Below are positions 34,241-43,879 of a stretch of DNA of 64,000 bases, one piece after another. Under the pieces are notes generated by a model, which saw only the letters and a list, made by a program, of their open reading frames with translations, was not told the DNA's origin and searched no databases. Position numbers and translations under genes: made by a program. Within the stretch, counting starts at the first letter, position 1. Each line of letters opens with the position of its first letter. Origin of the DNA: Mangifera indica. Taxonomy: Eukaryota > Streptophyta > Magnoliopsida > Sapindales > Anacardiaceae. The DNA is taken from contig NC_058139.1 of the NCBI RefSeq assembly GCF_011075055.1, positions 15,521,584 to 15,585,583 of the forward strand. The letters are read 5' to 3'.

Positions 34241-34959
34241 GTGTGTGTAAGTGCAAACACAAGGTTTATTGGTAGCTTGAACGAGAAGATTGTGGATATG
34301 GTGGATTTGCAACACTATTTGGAGATGAAAGAGTTGTTGCACAAGACTAGCAAGGTAGAGAAACAAATCAAGACCAAAGGGTCCAAATCCAGTTCAGCCT
34401 CTAGTTTTACATGGAAGATAACTTGGAAAGACACCAAATTAGCCTCAAGGTAAAAAGAAAGTATTGACATATTGCATCTCAATGTCCAAATAAAAGAGCT
34501 ATGATTGTGTTGGAAAATGGTGACATAGAAAGTATTAGTTCAAGTGATAATGACATGCCACTATTGGAGGATTGTTTTGATGTTGATACTGAAGAACCTG
34601 TTCATGGAGATATGTTAGTTGTAAGGCACATACTAAATATTCAGCCAAAGGTTAATAATGATGATGAGCAACGTGAGCACATTTTCCATACAAGATGCCA
34701 CATTAAAGACAAGGTATGTAGCATGATTATTGATAGTGGAAGTTGTACTAATGTTGCTAGTTCTTTGTTGGTAGATAAGCTCAATCTAGAAACCTTCAAG
34801 CATCCTAAGCCGTATAAGTTGCAACGGTTGAATGAGTGTGGAAAAATTAGAGTAACCAAACAAGTTTTAGTTGTCTTCTCTATCGACAAGTACAAGGATG
34901 AGACTCTTTGTGATGTGACACCAATGCACGCTGGTTATATACTTCTTGGTCGACCATAA
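34241..34959 (+). pseudogene. Gypsy-2 gag remnant and protease
   Basis: Gag starts late ([20 protein letters not shown]); the region present at 17403-17690 in gypsy-1 is replaced by unrelated sequence. A deletion at about 34455 removes the first Cys pair of the zinc knuckle, leaving [12 protein letters not shown]. From 34501 a 152-residue frame holds the protease with intact IIDSGSCTNVAS (Asp at 34732-34734), unlike gypsy-1. Confidence 0.85.
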
Positions 34960-35040
34960 CAGTTTAAAAAGAAGGTTACTCATGATAGCTACAAGAATAG
35001 ATACTGTTTTGAATTTAATAATCTAATTATTGTATTAACT

Positions 35041-35904
35041 TGGTACATTTCCACCAAGACAATGCAACAACACACAAACTCAATTTTGGAAGTTACTATT
35101 CATTTGGCACAACAACAATTTGTCTTTAATTTTATCAAATCAAATGACCTCCAAATCATGCAAATTATATATCATTGGGAAAAACATTCAAAGAGTATAG
35201 TACCCAAGACATACAACACACATTCAAGTCTTTACACTTTGGATTTCAAGGATAACAAGAAAAATAACCAAGGTATAAAGGAAAGTTCCACCAACCTTGG
35301 GGTTTTCCACCAAGAATGATTGGATAAAGGAAATGAGAAAAAAAAGCCAACAAAGCTTTCTTCAAGTTTTCATTCAAAAAGCAAAAACTAACCTATTACA
35401 AATGAAGATCCACAATTTTATATAGGAGGCATGGATGGCAATGATACAATATTTCCCACAAAAGTTAACTAAAATGGCATGAATTAAGTTAAGCCATTCA
35501 TTCTAAACCAAGCCTATACATAGTAATTAACTAAAAAAAAAAGTTGTTTTTTCCTTAGCTTTAGGAATGATGTTTCCTAGCTAAAACAACCAAATTCTAA
35601 TTTAGTTCCAATGTAACTAAAAACCAATTTTGTGCTCTTTGGGCTTCTAAAAATGATGCTTGGATGTTTGGGCCATTGATGGACTTTATCACACTTTTGG
35701 ATCAATTGGAGCAAGCTATTCACTTGGACCTTGGGTGTATGTAAAGAGACTATACCCAAAAGTGGTGTTAGGCCAAAATTGAATGTGTAATGCTTTCTTG
35801 GTGTGGGATTTGCTAGAACTTTATTCTTCTTGGCTTCAAAGGCTACATGGAGACTTGAAGATGACTTGGAACCCAAAAATGACAGTGGAGTCACATATAT
35901 ATCA
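35041..35904 (-). mobile_element. Solo LTR, family X, copy A (antisense)
   Basis: 864 bp between TAACT (35036-35040) and CAACT (35905-35909). The minus strand begins TGATATATATGTGACTCCAC and ends GGAAATGTACCA. It matches X copy B (37184-37877) end to end. Gypsy-1 is uninterrupted at the matching site. No internal coding is credible despite a 138-codon open stretch (35993-35577). Confidence 0.85.
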
Positions 35905-35909
35905 CAACT

Positions 35910-37178
35910 CCTCTCAAACCTTTTGAAACATATGAGGATCAAATTAAGATAGCAATAGAGTGCAAAATGAGAAAAGAACAAATGAGGGAACAAGAGGAAA
36001 AGAAAAAGAAAAAGAGTGAGAGGCCAAAAGAAAAGAGAGAAAGTAAGACTGAGAGGAAAAATTCAAGTGAAAAGAGTAAGGCTGAGAGAAAAGCTAAAGA
36101 GAAAGGTGTGCAAAAAAGAAGAGAAAAGTAAGAAAGCGAGTGTGCTTGCCAGAAAAAAGTAAGGTTAAGAGTGCTATGATCGCAAGGCAGCAACTACTTG
36201 TACTTATGTACAAGGATCTTTATTTTCTTACTAATAATCTTAGCCCCTCTTTGCCTAGTGTGGTTGTTTTGCTATTGCAAGAGTTTGAAGACTTGTTTTT
36301 CGAAGAGATTCCTCATGGATTACCTCTTTTAAGAGGTATTGAGCACCAAATCAACCTGCCTATAGAATTAATCCTGAGGAGACAAAGGAATACAAAGGCA
36401 AATGGATGAGTTGGTAGAAAATGGATTTGTCAGAGATAGTCTTAGCCCATGCTCAATTCCTATCATTCTAGTCCTAAAGAAAGATAGAACATAGTGCATA
36501 TGTGTTGATTACTGAGCCATCAATAAGATCACAGTAAAGTATAGACATCCTATCCCTAGATTAGATGATATGCTTGATGAGTTGTATGGTTTGTGTGTGT
36601 TTTAAAAAATTGATTTAAAGAGTGGCTACTATCAAATTCGCATGAAAGAGGGAGATAAATGGAAGACCGCATTTAAAACTAAATATGGATTGTATGAGTG
36701 GTTAGTAATGCCTTTTGGTTTAACTAATGCACCTAGTACATTCATAAGGTTAATGAATCATGTCTTGCATGCTTTCATAGGTAAATTTGTAGTAGTTTAT
36801 TTTGATGATATTTTAGTTTATAGCAAGAATTTGGGTGAACATTTGAAACACCTACATGTTGTTTTTAGAGTGTTAAGAGAGAACTGATTGTATGCTAATC
36901 TCAAAAAGTGTACATTTTGCATGGAATTCGTTGTATTTCTTGGCTATGTTGTTAGTTCACAAGGCATTAGTATGGATAAAGAGAAGGTAAAGGTGATAAG
37001 GGACTGGTTTACACCTAAGAACGCGAACGAGGTAAGAAGTTTTCATGGTTTAGCAAGTTTTTATCAAAGGTTTGTTAAGAATTTTAGTTCTGTTGTTGCA
37101 CCTTTGAATAAACTTGTTAAAAAGAATGTTGTTTTTAAGTGGGAAGATGTGCATGATCGGGTTTTCAATACCTTGAAA
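35910..37178 (+). pseudogene. Gypsy-2 reverse transcriptase
   Basis: The spacer Lys-rich segment is followed by LLLQEFEDLFFEEIPHGLPL. Compared with gypsy-1, 31 nt between two CCAAATC copies are missing near 36346, shifting the frame. The palm is open from 36642 ([20 protein letters not shown]) with intact [11 protein letters not shown] (Asp-Asp at 36804-36809). A stop at 36885 is followed by [20 protein letters not shown] and FHGLASFYQRFVKNFSSVV. It ends at X copy B. Confidence 0.87.
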
Positions 37179-37183
37179 GAAAA

Positions 37184-37877
37184 TGATGTATACGTAGCTC
37201 CATTGTCTTTTTTGGGTTCAAAGCCATCCTCAAGTCTCTACGCAACCTTTGAAGCCAAAAAGAATGAAGTTTTAGCAAATTCTAAGCCAAAGGAAGCATT
37301 CCATCTTTAATTTTGGCCCAAAACCACTTTTGGGTATAGTCTTATTGCATCCATCCAAGGTCCAAATGAATGGCTTGCTTTGATTGATATAAAAGTGTAA
37401 CTTTTGAAGTCCATCAATGGCCTAAACGTCCAAGCATTATTTTGAGAAGCCTAAAGAGCCCAAAATTGGGTTTTAGTTACATTGGAACTAAGTTAGAATT
37501 TAGTTGTTTTAGTTAGGAAACATAATTCCTAAAGTTAAGGAAAAAGCAAATCACTTTTGTCTTTAGTTAATTACTATGTATGAGCTTGAATGTGTGTTGT
37601 ATGCCTCGAATTACTGTTCATAATGTGTGTTTTTGCAATTTCCAGTTTTTGCTAGCAAATTTTGAAGCTAGTTTTGAATACCTTTTTGATTGAGTTGTGA
37701 TTGACATTATATACCGTTAGAAAGCTCTCTGAAAGATTTTTCCAATGATATATAATTTGCAAGATTTAGAGGTCATTTGATTGGTTAGAATTGAGAGACA
37801 AATTGTTATTATGCTAAATGAATAGTAATTTCCAAAATTGAGTTTGTGTGTTGTATTGTCTTGATGGAAATGCACCA
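37184..37877 (+). mobile_element. Solo LTR, family X, copy B
   Basis: 694 bp from TGATGTATACGTAGCTCC to GGAAATGCACCA, flanked by GAAAA (37179-37183) and GTAAA (37878-37882). Opposite orientation to copy A. Removing it rejoins TLKEK with LTNAPLL of pol. It shares the block GAAAGCTCT...TCCAATGATATATA with the solo LTR at 19730. Confidence 0.85.
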
Positions 37878-38200
37878 GTAAAGCTTACTAATGCACCTTT
37901 GTTATGTTTGCCTAACTTTGATACAATTTTTGGGGTAGAATGTGACGCATCTGGAATAGGAATAAGGGTTGTTTTGATGCAATATTCTAAACCAATTGCT
38001 TGCTTTAGTGAAAAGCTAGGTAGGGCAACCTTGAATTATCCCACTTATGACAAGGAACTTTATCATTGGTAAGAACTATTCAAACATGACAACATTATTT
38101 GTGGCCAAGGGAATTCGTCATTCATTCTGATCATTAGAGCTTAAAGTTCTTGAAATCCTAAGGTAAGTTTAATAAAAGACATGTTAAGTGGTCGGAGTTC
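37878..38200 (+). pseudogene. Gypsy-2 RNase H
   Basis: [34 protein letters not shown] and [19 protein letters not shown] match RNase H with its Asp-bearing start. A one-base loss near 38067 frameshifts the rest. Confidence 0.82.
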
Positions 38201-38206
38201 ATTGAA

Positions 38207-39432
38207 ATGTTTCCTTATGTGATCAAATACAAACATGGAAAGGAAAATGTTGTTGCTGATGAATTGTCTAGGAGGTACGCATTACTTACTTCTTTGCAAA
38301 CTAAGTTATTTGGTTTTGAATTACTTAAGGACCTATATACTAACGATTTTGATTTTGGCCAAGTATGGAATGCATGTGATAAGTGTGCGTTTGGTGATTT
38401 TTATAGGCATGAAGGATTTCTATTTAGGAGAGATAAATTATGTGTGCGTATTTGTTCTATTTGTGAGTTGCTTGTTAGGGAAACTCATAGGGGTGGGTTG
38501 ATGGGGTCACTTTGGTATGCAAAAAACTCTAGATATATTGCGTGAGCATTTTTATTGGCCTAATATAAAACATGATATGCAATCTGTTTGTGATAAGTGC
38601 ATTATATGTAAGCAAGCAAAATCTAAGGTCAAATCGCATGGCTTGTATACCCTTTTACCCGTACCTAACCAAGCTTGGACTGATATTTCAATGAATTTTG
38701 TCTTTGGATTTTTGAGGTCTCAAAATGTTAAGGATAACATATTTGTAGTTGTTGATAGGTTTAGTAAAATGGCTCCTTTTATTACATGTTCTAAAACCAA
38801 TGATGTAACACATATTGCTAATTTGTTCTTTAAGGAAGTGGTTCACTTGCATGGTCTGCTAAGAACTATTGTTAGTGACAGAGATTTTAAGTTTTTAAGT
38901 CATTTTTGGCGCACTTTATGGAATAAATTAGGAACTAAACTCTTATTTTCTACTACTACACATCCTCAAACAGATGGACAAACTAGAGTAGTTAATAGGA
39001 CACTCACTACTTTGTTACATGTTATCATTCAAAAGAACTTAAGGCAATGGGAGAAGTGTGAACGTGCTAATATTGATGTTAAGAAAAAGGCAGACTTTAT
39101 GAAGGATTTACATGCCAAGGTTCATGCTAACATTGAAAGGAAGAACGAGCAAAATACAATACAAGCTAATAAAGGGTGTGTGAAGGTTGTCTTTAAACCT
39201 GGTGATTGGGTGTGGGTGCACATAAGAAAGGAACGTTTTCCCCCACAAAAAAGTCCAAATTGTAACCTAGATGAGATAGACTTTTTCAAGTCCTGGAAAG
39301 GATTAATGATAATGCCTACAAACTAGATTTGCTCAGCACTTATGGTAATGTTAGTATTACTTTTAATGTTACTGACTTATCTTTGTTTGATGTAGATGAT
39401 TTGAGAATGAATCCTTTCGAGGAGAGAGGGAA
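38207..39432 (+). pseudogene. Gypsy-2 integrase
   Basis: Starts at ENVVADELSRRYALL. A frameshift near 38505 leads to a 269-residue frame (38517-39326) with CDKCIICKQAKSK, SMNFVFGFLRS (first catalytic Asp now Asn), IVSDRDFKFL and QTRVVNRTL (Glu now Arg). About 150 nt are missing after LRQWEKC relative to gypsy-1. The end NPFEERG runs on into the LTR. Confidence 0.85.
39420..39432 (+). promoter_or_regulatory. Polypurine tract of gypsy-2
   Basis: AGGAGAGAGGGAA directly before the 3' LTR. Confidence 0.8.
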
Positions 39433-40183
39433 TGATGGAGATCAAAGTGCTGATCAAGTGCAACAAAGAAAGTATTCCCAAGATCCTTTGTAAGGAATCG
39501 GTGGTCCAATGACTAGAGCAAGGACAAAGAAGATAAAAGAGGCTTTACAAGGCTTAATCATGGAGATACATGACAAAGAGGTTGTGCTAAAAGTTTCCAA
39601 TGCTACACTAAGGATTATGACTTATCTTTAGGTGCAAGATAATGGACAAGTCTTAGAACTTGAAGAATAAAGCTTGGAGTCTATGATATAATTTCGGGCC
39701 TTATGGCCCAAGCTAAAGAAAGGCTTAAATAAAATGAAGTGTTTTAGGTTGTTGGATTTTTAGTTAAGGCTAAATATGCATGTAAAAGACTTAACTTCTT
39801 GGGTTTATTTAGGCTTGTAGGTTGGCCCATGTCTTAATATGTTAGCTAGGGTTTTTTTTACTTTGACTTTTATGCCTAGGATTATGATAATTACATGCCT
39901 ATATAAAGGCTACAACTATGAAAAACGAAAAACAGACATATTATTAATAATGTTGAGGTATTTTTAGCAAACTTTGCTTTTTTTCCTTGTGTTTTTAGAA
40001 GAATACATCATCTTTATTTATCAAATGAGTGATCAACCTTTGTGGCGTCTTAAGATTTTAAGGACTTAGTTTCCTTAGGGTTCTAATCTGATTAATCTAA
40101 CTTGTTTTCTAGGTTTTCTGGGGTGTGCATAATGGATTAACTCAAAGGTTCCTAAGACAGATAACCTAATGAGTTCTTTATCA
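39433..40183 (+). repeat. 3' LTR of gypsy-2
   Basis: TGATGGAGATCAAAG to GAGTTCTTTATCA, followed by the GATAT target duplication. Confidence 0.92.
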
Positions 40184-40765
40184 GATATGTCATTTCAAAG
40201 AATGGAATCATGATGGATAAATCTAAAGTGGAAGCAATTCATAAGTCACCTAAGCTTAAGACAATCACAAATATAAATAGCTTATGTAGCTTAGCTTTAT
40301 TTAATAAAATGTTTGTTCCTAATTTCAGCATCATTATGGCTCTCATTGTTAAATGCATGAAAAAGAGTCAATTTGAATGGAATTCAATAACCAATGAATC
40401 CTTTGTAGTGATCAAGCAAAAACTTAGTGAGGTGTTTATCCTTACATTATTGGATTTTGATAAGTTCTTTAAGGTGGAATGTGATGCCAGTAGAGTGGGA
40501 ATAGGGGTTGTACATACCTAATCCAATAGGCCTTTAGCATACTTTAATGAGAAACTCAATGACACAAAGAGGAGATACTTAATTGATGACAAAGAGTTTT
40601 ATGCCATAGTGAGAACACTTGATCATTGGAGTCATTACCTTTGGCCTAAGCAATTTGTGTTACATTCAGATCACCAAGCATGGAAATTTCATAATGGGTA
40701 GCATAAAATCAATCCAAGACATGCCAAATGGGTAATATTCCTCTAATTCTTCTATTTTGTTTCTT
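40184..40765 (+). pseudogene. Gypsy-3 RT connection and RNase H
   Basis: ISKNGIMMDKSKVEAIHKSP, FVPNFSIIMALIVKCMKKSQ and FEWNSITNESFVVIKQKLSE lead to RNase H (FKVECDASRVGIGVV, YLIDDKEFYAIVRTLDHW). The frame ends at RHAKWVIFL, where a LINE end inserted. Confidence 0.82.
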
Positions 40766-40954
40766 CTTTTTTTGGCAAGTAAGTATATATTAACAAAAAA
40801 CAAGAAATACAACCTAAGCTCAAATTGAAGCATGAATTAACAAACTAGCATAGCTAAACAAAGACCATATAATTTCTCCAAAAAAAAAAGCGAAGACCAT
40901 ATAAAGGTCCATCTCAAATCTTTTCCATTAAACAATTCCCTAAGTGAAAAGAAA
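40766..40954 (-). mobile_element. Truncated L1-like LINE 3' end, antisense, 13-bp TSD
   Basis: Starts with a T-run and GGCAAGTAAGTATATATT, like the copy at 1363. The direct repeat TATTTTGTTTCTT occurs at 40753-40765 and again at 40955-40967, a perfect target-site duplication. Gypsy-3 coding continues on the right with FVSFYKQGTINVVVDALLK. Confidence 0.88.
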
Positions 40955-41953
40955 TATTTTGTTTCTTTTTACAAACAAGGTACTATTAATGTTGTTGTCG
41001 ATGCCTTGTTAAAGAGGCACTTGTTACTTTCCATTCTTAATGCTAGGGTTCTTAGCTTCCAACTCATTAAAGACCATTATAATAAAGATAAAGACATGTC
41101 AAGGATCATCAAAAAGTACTTTAGTGGTACCTATGGGGACTTTACTGTGCAAAAGGGTTTTCTCTTTAAGGGAAATTAGCTATGTATGCCAAAATGATCA
41201 TTTAGGGAGCTTTTGATAAGGGAAATGCATGGTAGTGGTTTGACAGATCATTTTGGCATTTATAAGACCTTGGAGATGCTCAAGGAACACTTCTATTGGC
41301 CTAAGATATTGAAGGATGTCCAATCTATCATTGCCTAGTGTGGTACATGCTAAGGTGCCAAGGCATATTTCAAACCAAGGCCTTACACATCCTTACCCAT
41401 CCTAAAACGGGTATAGGAAGGTTTAAGCATGAATTTTATAGTGGTTTTGCTGATAACTCAAAAAAGGGAGAGACTTAATTATAGTGGCTATTAATAGGCT
41501 TTCAAAGATAACCTATTTCATTCCATGCCATAAGATTGATGATGTAAGGAAGAAGTGGATCTATTCTTTAAGTAGATTATAAGGTTGCACGGTGTTCCAA
41601 GAACCATTGTATCTAATCATGACATAAAGTTCCTAAGCTACTTTTGGAGGACACTATAAAACAAGCTTGGAACACAGTTCTTATTTAGCACTTCTCATCA
41701 CCCCCAAACTGATGGTCAAATAGAGGTGACAAATAGGATATTGGGCACATTTTGAGGACCATGATGAATCAACATCTCAAAGATTGGGACTTGAAGTTAG
41801 CTTGTACTAAGTTTGTATACAATTAAGCTTTAAGTACTATAATTGGCCACTCTCTTTTTGAGGTATTTTATGGGATTAATCTACTTTTATTAAATTGACA
41901 TCTTTACTTATTTATTTACAAGTTCATAAGGACACTCAAGAAAAGGTGAAACA
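40955..41953 (+). pseudogene. Gypsy-3 RNase H end and integrase
   Basis: INVVVDALLKRHLLLSILNA, MHGSGLTDHFGIYKTLEMLK (zinc region), EHFYWPKILKDVQSI, a degenerate core (KLGTQFLFSTSHHPQTDGQI near 41667), then the segment HKDTQEKVK at about 41925. Frames change often and stops are frequent. Confidence 0.78.
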
Positions 41954-42480
41954 ATGAAAAAGTTTCATGAATGGATAGTGATGCCATTCAGCCTTTCCAA
42001 TGCACCAAACACCTTCATACGACTAATGAATGAGGTACTCAAGCTTCTTATTGGCAAGTTTGTTATTGTGTATTTTGATGACATACTTACACATAGCAAA
42101 GATCATGAAGACCATGTAGATTACTTAAGGGCAGTGTTTAAAGTATTGAAGAGGCAAAACTTTTATACAAAGTTGGAATTCTTTGTGGGTAGTGTTGTTT
42201 TCCTTAGATATGTCATTTCTAAGGAAGGGGTCATGGAAAATCAATCCAAGGTAGAAGCAATTCTATCATGGCCTAAGCCTAAAACACTTACAAATGTAAG
42301 AAGCTTTCACGGCTTGACTTCTTTCTATAAGAGGTTTGTACCAAATTTCAACACCCTTATGACACCTATCACTAAATGTATGAAGAAAAGATCTTTTGAA
42401 TGGACTTTGGCAGTAAGCAAAAACTTTGAGTTGATTAAGCAAAAGTTATATGAGACTCCTATCCTTGACTTATTTATTAG
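41954..42480 (+). pseudogene. Second gypsy RT fragment fused after the integrase
   Basis: Open from 41954: EWIVMPFSLSNAPNTFIRLM, VIVYFDDILTHSKD (intact Y-F-D-D at 42071-42082), VISKEGVMENQSKVEAILSW, FHGLTSFYKRFVPNF, ending at YETPILDL. It is the same lineage as gypsy-3 (compare 40190-40400) but repeats pol sequence that should lie upstream of integrase. So it is a second copy joined by rearrangement. Copia sequence starts right after it. Confidence 0.8.
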
Positions 42481-42972
42481 AACCTTGTTCAACAAAGCGA
42501 AGGGTACACTTCTACTAGATAAAAAATTAGGAAATTTTCATATTAGGTTCGATTTAACTAGTATACTTTGCTTGTTTATCAAAGCAAAGTTGAAGTATAT
42601 TAAAGATATGAGTAAGGAATGCATTTATCGATGCAAGGTGATATGTATTATCCATCCTACAAGTGTCGAGAGTCATATTTGAGGCTATATGATTTGTTGG
42701 TCTAAAACTTAACTTCAGATCACAAACTTTTGATGAATAATTTGAAATTTATCTATTCGAATATTCAAACTTGTTCGTCAAAAGCGAGGAGGAGAATTAA
42801 TATAATAAGGTTTTGGTCCACTAGAAAGTTCATCAAAACTTTCCAAGTACAATAGTGATGTTATTCGTTTGAAAAAAATAATGGGAGCATTTTAATTAAT
42901 TCAATTCATAATTAAAATGAATAAAATTATTAATTATCTTTATTTATAAATTGTAGGTCAAATTATTACCAT

Positions 42973-43800
42973 GTCAAATCCAACGTATCGATCAATTCTT
43001 GAAAAAGAAAATAGGCTCATTGGAAGTAACTTCACTTATTGGTACGAAAATCTTAGGATTATTCAGTGTTAGGAAAAGAGATTGTACATCTTTGAGTGGT
43101 TGTTGCCCCGTTAGCCTGGTCCCAATACCACCCGGAGGAAAAATATAATTTTAATAAGTATCTTGATAACTCTATGAAAGTTCAGTGCCTCATGCTAATT
43201 TTCATGTCACCTAAGCTTCAAAAACAACATGAGGAAATGAATGCTCCATCCATACTTGCACACCATCAAGAGTTATATGCCACTTGTGTGAAGGCTAAAC
43301 AATATAATGTGTTAAGTAAATTGTTTGATTGCAAACTCTCTGAAGAAAGACAAGTTGGCTATCATGTGGTCAAAATGATTGGCTGTATTGAGTGGTTGGA
43401 AAGTTCGGGCTTTATCATGGACAATAAGTTTACCATTGACCTAGTACTGAAATCCCTCCCTAAATCATAAGCTAATTTCATTATGAACTTTAACCTAAAC
43501 GAAAAAGGAGAAAACCTAAGGATAAGGGCAACTAATGTGCTTGTGGTTGAAGCCCATGCACCTAGATTCAAGGATAAAGGCAAAGACAAAACCCAAGCAC
43601 AAAACAAAGGAATAACCAGTACTAATGTGCTTGTGGTTGTGGTTGAAGCCCATGCACCTAGATCCAAGGATAAAGGCAAAAACAAAACCCAAGCACAAAA
43701 CAAAGAAGTAACCAGTACTACAACTCAGCAAATAGGTGATGTGGCAAAAGGAAAGGTTGTCTGCTTCTATTGTGGCAAAATTGGTCACTAAATGAAACAT
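42973..43800 (+). pseudogene. Copia-1 gag
   Basis: ATG at 42973 opens MSNPTYRSILEKENRLIGSN, the start of copia gag of the UBN2/Retrotran_gag_2 type. Stops at about 43069 and 43111. LMLIFMSPKLQKQHEEMNAP and VVKMIGCIEWLESSGFIMDN follow. An in-frame duplicated Lys-rich segment and the knuckle CFYCGKIGH are next, cut by a stop before the last Cys. Confidence 0.85.
43531..43716 (+). repeat. In-frame tandem duplication in copia-1 gag
   Basis: 90-bp copy 43531-43620 and 96-bp copy 43621-43716 (extra GTGGTT). Both encode T-N-V-L-V-V(VV)-E-A-H-A-P-R-x-K-D-K-G-K... in the same frame, just before the zinc knuckle. Confidence 0.92.
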
Positions 43801-43879
43801 TACAAGACCTTCTTAGAAAACAACAAGAAAAAGACAATTGAAGACTCTACTTCATGTATGTTTGTTATTTAGATAAACT

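Larger units (their letters stand above)
32557..40183 (+). mobile_element. Gypsy-2: complete Ty3/gypsy element, same family as gypsy-1
   Basis: LTRs 32557-33301 and 39433-40183, primer site, gag/protease, RT, RNase H, integrase and polypurine tract, flanked by perfect 5-bp repeats GATAT (32552-32556, 40184-40188). It sits in the RT of gypsy-3, between FLGY and VISKNG. It carries two solo-LTR insertions of its own (35041-35904, 37184-37877). Deletions in gag, RT and integrase plus stops make it inactive. Confidence 0.93.
28405..41953 (+). mobile_element. Gypsy-3: old Ty3/gypsy element, host of several insertions
   Basis: Its pieces, in order: gag (28405-29130), zinc knuckle to RT (30874-32199), RT palm (32391-32556), RT/RNase H (40184-40765), RNase H/integrase (40955-41950). 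Insertions between them are a copia solo LTR, a SINE, gypsy-2 and a LINE end, most with recognisable target duplications. Neither LTR of gypsy-3 is identifiable. Same broad family as gypsy-1/2 but a distinct lineage by protein sequence. Confidence 0.8.

Noticed and set aside
35577..35993. 138-codon minus-strand open frame
   Set aside because: It lies almost wholly inside solo LTR X copy A. A related but shorter frame occurs in copy B, and it has no recognised domain. The translation follows the LTR homology, not a gene.
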